From: Lagopus muta | Lineage: Eukaryota; Chordata; Aves; Galliformes; Phasianidae | NCBI RefSeq assembly: GCF_023343835.1 | Contig: NC_064433.1 | Location: forward strand, 52,418,871-52,482,870 | Length of the DNA: 64,000 nt | Reading direction: 5' to 3' | In this document: positions 51,001 through 61,600 of the stretch, in pieces | Numbering within the stretch: position 1 is the first letter of the stretch | Layout: each line of letters starts with the position of its first letter | Program-made: the position numbers and the translations under genes | The notes under the pieces: model-generated | The model's input: the letters and a program-made list of their open reading frames with translations, nothing else | Database searches by the model: none | Told to the model about the DNA's origin: nothing

Positions 51001-54000
51001 CTTCTGCAGGCAGCCAACACCAGCATTGCTCTGAATGTCTTTGACCAGAAACTCACAGGCTCATTATGTCTGAACAGGTAATTCAACAAGGTTGGCCTGT
51101 GCCTGTCTGGAAAACAACACTAGCAATCTCAGCATTGCAGTTTTTACATGTGATCAGCTAACTATAACTTACTCTCTCTTCTGAGCTAGGTATGCAGGGC
51201 AGTTATGATGATCATGAATAATTTGAGAGCTTCCCTCATTCCTTTCCAACTAGTTAAGATACATCTGCTCTCTAGTCTGTCCTGTGCAGGGGTCCAGGAC
51301 ACAGAAAAGAACATGGACACCTGCAGTTTTCTCTATGTAGAGTTAGGGGGAGATGCCCCAAGAGAAGCACCACAATGTCTAGACTTCAGAAAGCCAAAGC
51401 AGAGAGACTTGGACATTTAAAAATCTACAGTATTACATTATAGAGAGAGAGGCTCTGTAAACCACAGCCTTATAGCTGGGAATTGGGACACTTACTTCAC
51501 AAAAGACTCCTTGGCAACAAAAAAGTATGCAGATTCTTTCAGGACACAGCAATGTTAGGAATGTAAAGAGGATAGTGTCAATAGTATTGGGGATTTTTTT
51601 TTTCCAGCACAATTAAGAGAAAAAAATTGGAAGCATGCAAGTAATTGGATACTTGAATATGTATGGAAAAGTATAAGTATTTGAAGTTGGAAACATTGAC
51701 ATGAGCAGCACAGCCATCAGTGGCAGTACCATACTGGGAACAGTCATTCATCCCACCCCTAGAAAGGCTCACATCAAAGTATTATGCTTACATACCAAAT
51801 CCTTGCAAGTGTTCTGAGAGCATGCACATCCATAATGCTGGCCCTACTAACATCAAATACTGATTGGATTTTCAAGACATAGCACAGAAGAAGTGCACTC
51901 ACATCCCTGGCTACAGCTCTTCTAGGATTTTTCTGCATGCATGTATAGCTATGCCCTAAGAGATCACATCTTTCTCAAGTAAAAGATATTGCTTCAAGAG
52001 TCTCCTTACAGATGTCTTATAAGGCCTAGAGCTCTGAAGCAGTGACTGTACATCTAGAATAATACCTGTTTGTCCTTTCTAGTGACTCATCTCATTTCAC
52101 TTCTTTCCCTCAGGCTCCAGTTCTCCCTCGCCCATTCCAATGTTGGCTCTTTTGAGGTAAGTTTAAACACATAGGAAATACAAACCAGGACTATTAATGA
52201 TATCAAGGCTAAAGTAGTAAAGAGTAAAGATATCAAGGCTAAGCAGCTAAATTTTATCTGTATTCCTAAATCATTTGGCTTCATTCCTGGATGTCTCTTT
52301 TCCTGTCTTCTGGCAGCCATCTCACTGCTGTTGATTAAAAAATAATAAAAAAAAAAATAATAAGTTTATTCTTTGAGGCAATTCAGTGTTCTGAAAATTA
52401 AATATTCTGAAGTTTTCCTGACTAATGTATCATATTTTATCAGTAACTAGAGAGATGTCTCAAATCACAGCCGTGGAATCTGCGCACAGCAGCAATCTGA
52501 ACTCTGGCAGTAGGTGGAGAAAGTGTGCTGCAGTCTGGGCAATCACATGTAGAACTGTGAGCATTTGCATTTTGCATCTCACTTTCTGCATCATTTCAAA
52601 GACTTAAGATCCAAAGGTTACTTTAGCTAATGGCTCTCTGGAGCTAAATGAAAGCCAAAAGCTGAATGAAAGCCTACAGACTTCACCCAGAATGTGGGAA
52701 TGATGATTCTGCCACTATCTGAAAGTGATGTCTAACTCCGTTCATTTTTTTTGTTGTTGTTTGTGACAGATCTCATTTCTGGAGAACATCCTGTCTTATA
52801 TTTTACAAACTGAAGTAATTCCATCAGCCAATGGTAAGGCTATAACACCAACCTGTATCATGTGGTTGAAACACCTGAGGGATGGGATGCCATTCAGAGA
52901 GATCCAGACAGGCTCAAACAGTGGGCACAGGAGAACCTCATGAAGTTCAGCAAATCCAAGTGTGGGGTCTTTCACCTGGGTCGTGGCATCCCCTACTATC
53001 AGTATGAGCTGGGAAATGAAAGGATGGAACACAGCCTTGCTGAAAAAGACTGGTGCATAACAGCTGGACATGAGCCAGCAGTGTGCCCTCACAGCCCAGA
53101 AAGCCAACTGTATCCAGGCCTGCATCCAAAGCAGCATGGCCAGCAGGGCAAGGGAGGTGATCCTGCCTCTCTGTTCTGTACTAGTGAGACCTCACCTGGA
53201 GTACTGTGTCCGGATGTGGAGTCCTCTGTACAGGAAAGACATGGAGCACATCCACAAAAATGGTCCAAAGGATGGAACACCTCTCCTATGAGGATAGGCT
53301 GAGAGAGCTGGGGTGTTCAGCTGGAGAAGAGAAGGGTCCAGGGAGACATTGAAAGTGGCCTTCCAGTATCTAAAGGGGAGCTGTAAGAAGGAATGGGACA
53401 GACTCTTTAGCAGAGTCTGTTGTCCTATCAGACAAGGGGAAATGGTTTCAAACTAAAAGAGGGGAGATTTAAACTGAGAAAAATACAGTAAGTTATAGCA
53501 GTGAAGTGAAGCAAGGTAGTGAAGCAGATCCTTGGAGACATCCAAGGTTGGGCTGGTAGGGCTCTCAGCACCCTGCTCAAGCTGTAGATGTTCCTGTTCA
53601 TTGCAGGGGAGTTGGACTAGATGGCCTAAAGGTCTCTTTAAACAATTCATTTGATTCTATGATTCTGTTCTTCTAAGAATCAGCTAAAAGCTTTCAGCTG
53701 AGTGGGTGATTCTAGGAACTTTTGACATTCTGCTGACGTTACTGGTTCCTATTAACTCAGGTGGAACGTGACCTTCGGCTAGTAAGCAGCAGAACAGGAA
53801 GCCAGATTTGTAAGGTTCTAATTTCTGAATAAACAGGAGGTTGTTGAAGGGCAGATATTTATTATCTTTCTCATGCATCCCTAAATCACTCTGTTTGTCT
53901 TTTCCTAAGCTAAACTATCCAAAGGATTCCCTCTTCCCAATTTGGCCAATGTTACCTTCATAAGACCTCGTATTACAATCGCACAGGTGAGATTTTAACA

Positions 54001-54936
54001 TTCTTATGAAAAAGATTTTTTTCTTTACTTACCTTCCACTAATACAGGGAATTTTTTGGATTTTGAACTAGTTAAGCAGTAAAAAAAACTGGATCTAAAC
54101 TGAGATCTGTAATAATTGTAGAATCCTATTAGATACAAATCTATCCCTTGAGTCTATCTCTTGAAATACTCTCTAGATCTCAGTTTGAACATACAGATTG
54201 TTGCTAGACAGTCAGTCAGTACAATGCTATTGCTGACAGATGAATTTCCAGAAGATGGGTAAGCGTGGTGCATTTCTCCATTTGCTTACCAGCTTCTCAG
54301 ATATTTTCTGCTTTGCACAGTCAGCCCCAAATCCTTCTTTGGGGCCAGGCCCAATAGGCAACTCAGGAAAGGCAATGCAAAGGGTGTTTTAAAATCTTTT
54401 TTTGCATCCCACATACCTTGAAGCATCCAGGTATGCAATCCCTACAAAAAAATAATTGTTTGGAAGTTGCTTTCAGTGACTCTAGCTGCCAATCACCTTA
54501 CAAGCTAATTATGTACAAAGGATATTAATGGTTCTGTGGGACCCATTTCCCACCTCACTTTCTCTAGTCAATTTTCACATCATTAGCTAGGAATGAGAGG
54601 ACATGGGTGAACTGGGCTGGTAGTTGGACCAGGTGATCTTAGTGGTCCTTTGTAACCTTAACGATTCCATGCCAGCACATTGCAAGGGGATAACACAGCG
54701 GGCAAAGATGGGGCTCTCCTGCAGTTTGAAAGACAAGAGTTTAATAGAGCTCATTACTCCCAAGTCCCAGCTGTCTTCAGTAGACTTTCTGACTTTCAAC
54801 AGTAGGAGTTGAATTTGAAAAAAAAAGTTTTTGTTTTTGTTTTTTTTAAATGTTGTACTTCATAGCATTTCTGTGACCGTTCTTCTCCCCACAGGGATAT
54901 GTGTTGATTTCTACCGATGCTCACTACAAGCACTGA
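42086..54936 (+). CDS. BPIFC-like: BPI-fold protein, BPIFC-like paralogue (copy B), complete, 15 coding exons
   Basis: Second secreted BPI/LBP/PLTP-family protein. Exons: 42086-42191, 42443-42554, 43648-43776, 44448-44603, 45385-45448, 46388-46448, 47238-47326, 47927-48100, 48783-48836, 50347-50517, 51010-51077, 52114-52156, 52770-52833, 53910-53986, 54895-54936. The frame is unbroken (469 codons, TGA at 54934). A signal peptide covers about residues 1-20, then [16 protein letters not shown]. The family's disulfide pair is Cys152 and Cys191. Exon 8 carries VYPAGNYTGPPY, SMLYLAFSEYFF and TAGAFNITI. Every exon phase equals that of copy A, and only exons 1, 7 and 15 differ in length. By my count exon 8 is identical at 31 of 58 residues and exon 10 at 29 of 57. 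The protein ends at ISTDAHYKH, without copy A's acidic tail. A poly(A) signal AATAAA lies at 54994. Naming as BPIFC-like rests on synteny and family resemblance. Confidence 0.92.
46078..46140 (-). mobile_element. Short CR1 3' fragment
   Basis: CATAGAGTCATGGAATCAT, TTAGATTGGAAAAGACCAC and ATCATCTAGTCCAACC: about 60 bp of a minus-strand CR1 3' end in intron 5 of copy B. Confidence 0.85.
49538..49745 (-). mobile_element. CR1 LINE 3' fragment
   Basis: AATCACAGAATCATAGAATC, AAGATTGGAAAAGACTACTA, CCTCCAGGGACAGTGACTG and CCTCCCTGGGCAGCCTGTGC. Minus-strand CR1 3' end in intron 9 of copy B. Confidence 0.92.
52858..53670 (+). mobile_element. CR1 LINE fragment (~0.8 kb)
   Basis: Plus-strand ORF2 C-terminal region and 3' end: AGGAGAACCTCATGAAGTTC, ATGAGCCAGCAGTGTGCCCT, GTGAGACCTCACCTGGAGTA, GGCTGAGAGAGCTGGGGTGT and a 3' end at GATTCTATGATTCTG near 53667. 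It is frameshifted. It starts about 25 bp after the exon 13 donor of copy B. Confidence 0.93.
54585..54672 (+). mobile_element. Short CR1 3' fragment
   Basis: GGTAGTTGGACCAGGTGATC, TTAGTGGTCCTTTGTAACC and TTAACGATTCCATG: the 3' end of a diverged CR1 in the last intron of copy B. Confidence 0.85.
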
Positions 54937-54993
54937 AGGGCAAGAATCACCGCCTGTTAGGCATGAACCTGAAATTAATAACGGGACTGTTGA

Positions 54994-54999
54994 AATAAA
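54994..54999 (+). terminator. Poly(A) signal of copy B
   Basis: AATAAA, 58 bp after the stop codon of copy B, followed by a GT/T-rich stretch (TTTTTGTGTCTGTCTTCC) typical of a downstream element. This gives a very short 3' UTR. Confidence 0.8.
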
Positions 55000-55079
55000 G
55001 CCTTGTCTACACACTTTTTGTGTCTGTCTTCCTGAAAGGTGCCGCCGCCTCTCACAAGAAGTGCACTGTCAGTTCTGTG

Positions 55080-55690
55080 AGTAAGTTCTATGCATTGAGC
55101 AGGCTGAGGCGCTCGGAGGGAAAATGGCGCAGCACGTCCTGCGGTTCTCTGCATCCCCAGCGACCTGGCCCGCCGCACACAGCCCTGCCCAGCGCCTCTC
55201 AGTGCGGCTCTCGGTCCCAACCAGCTGAGGGAAGGCCCGGCCGCTTCGCCAGGGGGCGCGCGCGGGCGGAGGATATTTGTCCCTCGGCGGCTCCCGTCCG
55301 CCTTCCGCCACCGCTGAGGTGTCGTGGCCCTCGGCGGCCGCCGTCGTGTGTCGCTGTTGGCCGGGCGCTGTCGGAGGGGTTCGACACGAGTGGAGCTACC
55401 ATGAGCCGCAGCTACAACGATGAGTTGCAGTACTTGGACAAGATCGACAAGAACTGCTGGCGGATCAAGAAGGGCTTCGTGCCCAACATGCACGTGCGTG
55501 GGAAGGGGGGGAAAGGGTTGGGGAGGGGAGAAGGGGGAAGCGGGAAGCCCGGCCGCTCAGCCCGCTCTCCCCGCAGGTAGAGGGAGTTTTCTACGTGAAC
55601 GACCCGCTGGAGAAGCTGATGTTCGAGGAGCTGCGCAACGCCTGCCGCGGCGGAGGTGCGTCTGCGGGGCCTTCACACTGAGGGCTGGGC
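55080..55690. promoter_or_regulatory. CpG-rich promoter region of RTCB
   Basis: Dense CpG and high G+C from about 55.1 kb through RTCB exons 1 and 2, in otherwise AT-rich surroundings. It begins about 80-100 bp after the copy B poly(A) signal, so the two same-strand genes are nearly contiguous. The transcription start is not determinable here; the 5' UTR lies between about 55.1 kb and the ATG at 55401. Confidence 0.75.
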
Positions 55691-58600
55691 TGGCAGCGCG
55701 CCGGTTTGCCCACAGCTTTCTTTTATCCAGGCCGAACAAGCCCAGCTCCCTCAGCCTGTCTTCACGGGAGAGGCGCTCCGGCCCTCTGAGCATCTTCTTT
55801 GCCCTCCTCTGGACCTGCTCCAACAGCTCCACATCCGTCTTGTGCAGGGGGCCCTAGGCCTGGATGCAGGTGCTGCAGAGTGGAGGAGATCAGTTCCCTC
55901 CCTCTCCCTGCTGCCACTACTCTTCTGATGAAGCCCAGGGTACAATTGGCTTTCTGGCCTGCATCACACACTGGTGTTTTTATTAAACTTTTCACCTATC
56001 AGGATCCCAAAGACCTTGGCAAGGCTGCTATCAGTGAGTCCTCCTCCCAGTCTGTACATGTATCTGGGATTGCTTTGACCCAAGTGCAACACTGTGCACT
56101 TGGCCGTATTGAACCTCATTAGGTTCACATGGGACCAATCTTCAAGCCTGTGCAGTCCATCTGGATGGCTTCCCTTCCTTCTGTCTTATCAACATAACGA
56201 TATGTCAGATCTTGCTTAGAGCTCACCAGATTTGAGCACTTGCTTGTGATTTCTGGTGAGCTGGTATTTTGAGCAGACCCTTCAGAAATTGCGATTGCCA
56301 TGGTAAGCTATCTGATTACTGATGTATTTTGTTTTTCTTCTTTTGGTTTTAAGGTGCGGGTGGCTTTTTGCCTGCTATGAAACAGATTGGGAATGTGGCT
56401 GCATTGCCTGGAATCGTTCATGTGAGTCATTGTTTTGAAAAGTTGCTTTTTGTTCCTGCTAGTCACTGATCATGGGAATACTGGTGCGGAAGGTGTTTGG
56501 ATCAGAGATCTCTCTAGGACAGTTGGTGTGTTGGGAAACTGGCTCTGAGCGTTTGCAAGGACAGGCTGTGAAATTGTCAGAAAGGGGAGTATCTACTTAT
56601 TTCATTGACTGTCTTTTGACAACTTGCATAAAGCAAAGCCTTGCTGGCTTTGCTTTATGCTATTCCAGTTGCTTTAGCCACTATTTTTCCACTGTCTGTT
56701 GTTCTTTGCTTTTGAATCCTCTCTGCTGACCTGCAATGCATGAAGAAGAGAGGAGAGAGCAGGCGGTGACGTTATTTGTGTTACTGTTGCTGCCCTAGTG
56801 TTGGTAGTGAGCCTTCCCGTGCACTGTTTTCCCTGGCCCCATGCGTTTTGGAAATGAAGCATCAAATGCAGCGATGCAGGAAGAACATCACTTTTCAAGA
56901 AACATTAAGTACAATGTGGAAATGATCTTTTTATGTTGTGTTGCTTACATTAATAAGTACCAGAACTGTCTTTTTTTTTTCTTTTTTTTTTTCCAATTGT
57001 TTCTCATGGTGACTCAGCAAAAGTTTTCAATGTGGTTACAGTAAAAGGCTAGCCATCAATTTGCTAAAATGCCTTAGTGACCAACTAAGAAGAAGGTGAG
57101 AGAAAATTGAAGCAACCTGTTAAAATGGGAATTATGGCTGATAGTTTGTAGGAGAAATGTTATTATTACCTTTCTATTCACATCTTCACTCTTTTTAATA
57201 AGATTTCTTGTTGATGGTAAGGGGAGGGAGAAGAAGCATATAAGCCTCTGAAAAACAGTTCTCTCTTTCATGTATAGCAACAGTTTAGTACATTCAATGG
57301 GTTTCAGAAAACAGACAGAATGTTTTGAGTCCTATTTGCAGTGTGTCATAATCTAAATTTGCCATGCCTCAAACTTGTAGAGTTGTGTAGATGCACACTC
57401 TTTAATTGGCAGTAACGTGAAAGGTTCAATTAAAAGTAATTATTTTATGAATTGACTCAGCTCCCAACTTATCTTGTCATATCAAAAGAATGTCTTTTTC
57501 CACCCATAGCATGCAGTTTTAGGTCAGCGTTCAGTGACGTAGCTAAGAAAGGAAAGTGCTGACTGTTGTGTGATTCCATTGCACTGAGTTCCTTCTTTGT
57601 TATATTTACTGCATTCAAGTATTGCTGTAGATGGCACCTGACAGGGACAAACTCGTCTTCAGTCTTATGTCTCTGCTCTGTGCCATTCATAAGTTATTGC
57701 CTACAAAGATGTCAGTGCAAAGGCTCTTGAGTCCAGGGATAAACTAGATTTCAGTTTGAGATCACAGTTCTTACACTTGGATGTTATGTTTTTTCTGTAA
57801 GTTTTCTTGGGACTGGGTCAATCTCAGGAGGGGCTGCTCAGCTGACTAGCCTCTACAGCTTGCTTCAGGGTGAGATGAACTGCTCTCTGCTTTCTTTGAT
57901 GGTTTCTCCTATAAACTGTAGGAGTTTACTTTCCTGAATTCAGATGTCTACTTCATCAGAACATCCTTTCTCTTTCTGGTGTATTGGTCTGTACATGTGA
58001 TAACCACTATCACAAGTCAGAGCATAACCAAGATGACTCTTAGTGCAGTACAAAGTTTGCAGAACTTTGACATTTCCTTTGTTTCCCTTCAGAGATCCAT
58101 AGGTCTCCCAGATGTTCACTCTGGCTATGGCTTTGCCATTGGCAACATGGCAGCCTTTGATATGAATGATCCTGAAGCAGTGGTGTCACCAGGTGAGATT
58201 ACCTCAAGACTGACTTAATCTGCACTGAGGAAGGTCTGCGTTGGCTTAAAAATACGTGGCAAAATGGCAGATCTGTACAGTACTTTACATGCAGAACAAA
58301 GACAAAAAATGACTGAATTACACAGAGTTAAGAGACACTTAAATTTCTGTGCTCAGAATCTTTATTCTTCACATTGTGAATGGTTATTCTGTAAGCATTT
58401 AAACAGTACAGAAAAAATTACTATGTTTTTGGCTTGGGTTTGTATCCCTCAGTCTTGAAGAGAGAGCACAAGACTTTGGACTTGGTTTCACCATGTTGAT
58501 AAAGAATTGACTCTTCTCTTTGAGCAAGATTTGAAGCCCCTTTTTAAGAATATTTCTGTATTTTGTTAAAAACATGACCTTCTTACATTTCTGACTTTTT

Positions 58601-61600
58601 TATATATACCTTGGTCTTTAGTAACTGATGGTCTACAGGCGCTTTTGTGGTTGTACCTGAGATTCATGTGTTAGGCCTTACTTTTTTCAAATTGTGTGTT
58701 CCAAATGGACTCAAAATGAAGATCTCCTTGTCTAGCATCCCCACTCTGACACTAGTAAAGGTGGCATGATTGGTCTCTCACACTCAGCCTCTCTCTGTGG
58801 TGTTAGTTTATATTAAATGCTGAGAATTAAGCAAAACTAAAATTTCATATTACTTTTAAATCTTTTCTGCTTATTATAGTATTTATTCCAGTGAAGATTC
58901 AAAAACGATTTGCTTCCAAGGACTTGCTTTTTGGAACTGTGCTAAGATTTTTGTCTGTCACTTTCCTTGTGTCCTGAGGCAGCTGAATGTCCTCTTCAGT
59001 TTCTGTACATGTATTTAATTAAAGCGGTATACACTTGCTGGAGCAACTAGCAGATGCATAGAGCATGTGTTTGAGATGGAGAAGCTGTGTGGGGGGCTTT
59101 CTAAAGAGTGGTCAGGTTTGTCTTTGCAAAACTATTTGGCTCTCTTGAAATCTGTGGCTTCTTGTAAATCCATTAAAATATAACTTAATACAATTCCCAG
59201 TATTGTCTTAGAAAGATGTAAGATCGCATCATTTGATACGTGCTCCCCGTCAGTAAGGACGTTGATTTAAGATTAATATGAATCTCATCTTTAATATTTC
59301 AATATTAGTGTTTAGCAAACAGCATTAGCACACTACTAACTGGCTCTTCTTGCACTGTTAGGTGGTGTCGGATTCGACATCAACTGCGGTGTCCGCTTAC
59401 TGCGTACGAATTTGGATGAAAGTGATGTGCAGCCTGTGAAGGAGCAGCTCGCCCAGGCTATGTTTGACCACATTCCTGTCGGTGTTGGTTCAAAGGGTGT
59501 CATCCCCATGAACGCCAAGTAAGAGAACAACTTTGTGTGCACGTCACTGCAGTGGTCATCTCTTGTTTTTATGGAAGATTCAAGGGTGGGAGACTTTATG
59601 AAAGAGAAAAAAATCAAAGCCTTTCTATACATGTGCTTCTCCAGGAGGAGAACCATCAAGTTTCTCAGGACCATACCTCGTTAAGTTTTGAATATTTCCA
59701 AGAATAGAATGCACGTATGTCTTTGCTAATTGCAGGGATTTGGAAGAGGCTCTAGAGATGGGTGTAGACTGGTCTCTCCGGGAAGGCTATGCCTGGGCAG
59801 AGGACAAGGAACACTGTGAGGAGTATGGAAGAATGCTGCAGGCTGATCCCAACAAAGTGTCTTCCAGAGCAAAGAAGAGGGGCCTGCCTCAGGTAAAGCT
59901 GTGTTTCAGAAGGGTTTTGTAGTGCCCCCAGGGTTCAAAGTGAAAGATAGCGGGTGGTTTTCTGACTTTGTCTTTTCTTGAACCTTTGCCTGACGGTTCT
60001 TGGCAGGTGGAAAGGTGAGATGGTGGTGCTATTTCTGATTAATTCTTGGCAGAGTTTGAACACAGGGAAACATGATAAATGTTGGGCGTACCCAACGTCC
60101 CTGGGGGCATCAGGTTTTCACCAATTAACACTGGGATTCATGTTTGCTGGCATTTCCCCATCCAGATGTAGTTTTGTTGAAAGACAGGCAAGCTGTTCTG
60201 TAACTTTTCTCCTTGTTTGCATAGCAAGTTAATAGCAGGGCAAGGAAAGATACCACAATAAATGTGACTAACTCAGAACGTTGAATTACAGTTCAAGGGG
60301 TTTCTATGTGTAGTAAGTATATCACTGTGTTGTTGCTCTGGGTGGAATGCTTTTGAGGTATCTGTGATAATGCTTCAATTTCTGAAACTTTATTTTATAT
60401 GATTTGAGTTTTATGAATTGTGCTGCAATACATTACAGGATTTTAACCTAAAAATGATGTTAGGTCCTCAATTTTCTCATTTTACCTAACAAATAAGTAA
60501 TCACCTATTACTAAGTCAGAAAAAAGTGGGTCTTAAAAATGGAATATCTTGCTTTAATCTGCTGAAAAGGCTTAATGACATAGTTAAAAGGATGTTTTAG
60601 CTTTCTCATGGGGTTAGAAACAAGTGTAAGGCAATGTCTGGCTTGTCTCTATAAACAGGGTGGATTCTCAGTACTCTCCTTTTCCTGTCTTTTGACTGGA
60701 CCTGAGTTGCAAAAAAAGTGGCTGCACAGAGCGTAGATTCTTGTCCTTTTGTTTAATCCTGGTCTTGTTCAAACAGTAGAAGTTGTTATGAATCTGAACA
60801 AAGAGGGCTATGATAATGCTACTGTGTTCTGCTTCCTTTTAGTTTACATTTATTTTTCCTGGAAAAACTCCTGAAACTAAAACCTTTGTAGCGATTTGCC
60901 CTTTCGCTCATATTCCCATAGCTGCCTTACTAAGCGCTGTCTGATCTTTGTGTTGTGATTGGCAGCTGGGGACCCTGGGAGCAGGAAATCACTATGCTGA
61001 GATCCAGGTTGTGGATGACATTTACAATGAATATGCTGCCAGGAAGATGGGCATCGACCACAAAGGACAGGTTTGCGTCATGATCCACAGTGGCAGCAGA
61101 GGCTTGGGCCATCAGGTTGCCACAGGTATGGTCCGACTGGCATGGGTACCTGGAGTAAAGCAAACTCTTCAGCATGTTCTTGTAAACTCCAACACCAAAA
61201 GGCTTTTCTTACAATTGTCAGTCTATTCTGAGTTACCTTGGCAGGGGTTGTCTCCCTCTGTTTTCCCTTTCCTCAAATGCTGGAAAAGGATGTGTACAGA
61301 AGTTGTAGGACCAGCATTCTTGGAGATATTCAGAACTTGACTCAGTCCCTGAGCAGCCTTGTCCAACTGGCACTGCTCTGAGCAAGTGATAGTAACTCCC
61401 AGAAGTCCCTTCTAAACTCTATTTTTGTATGATTGAGAGTGGAGGAAGATTTTCACTGAATCCTTTGGTTCAGGGGCTCTCTTCAAACATATTTGCTTGG
61501 GATCGTGGAGTCTTAATATTTGGTGTAACAAAGGCAGACACTCTTGTGGCAGAAAAAAAACCGACTAAACTGTGGGGTCAATAAAAGATTTACAGTTGCC

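Larger units (their letters stand above)
42192..54894. other. Introns of BPI-fold copy B
   Basis: Fourteen introns from 251 bp to about 1.5 kb. They contain the CR1 fragments listed separately, poly(A)/poly(T) runs (for example near 43480, 45090 and 52350) and nothing else recognised. The exon 9 acceptor region has two AG sites 8 bp apart (ending 48782 and 48790); only the first preserves the frame and the 18-codon length shared with copy A. Confidence 0.55.

Noticed and set aside
55020-55580. A 186-codon plus-strand open frame across RTCB exon 1
   Set aside because: It is in part the 5' UTR and CpG-rich sequence read through. The RTCB start at 55401 with its conserved N terminus and the donor at 55494 explain the region.
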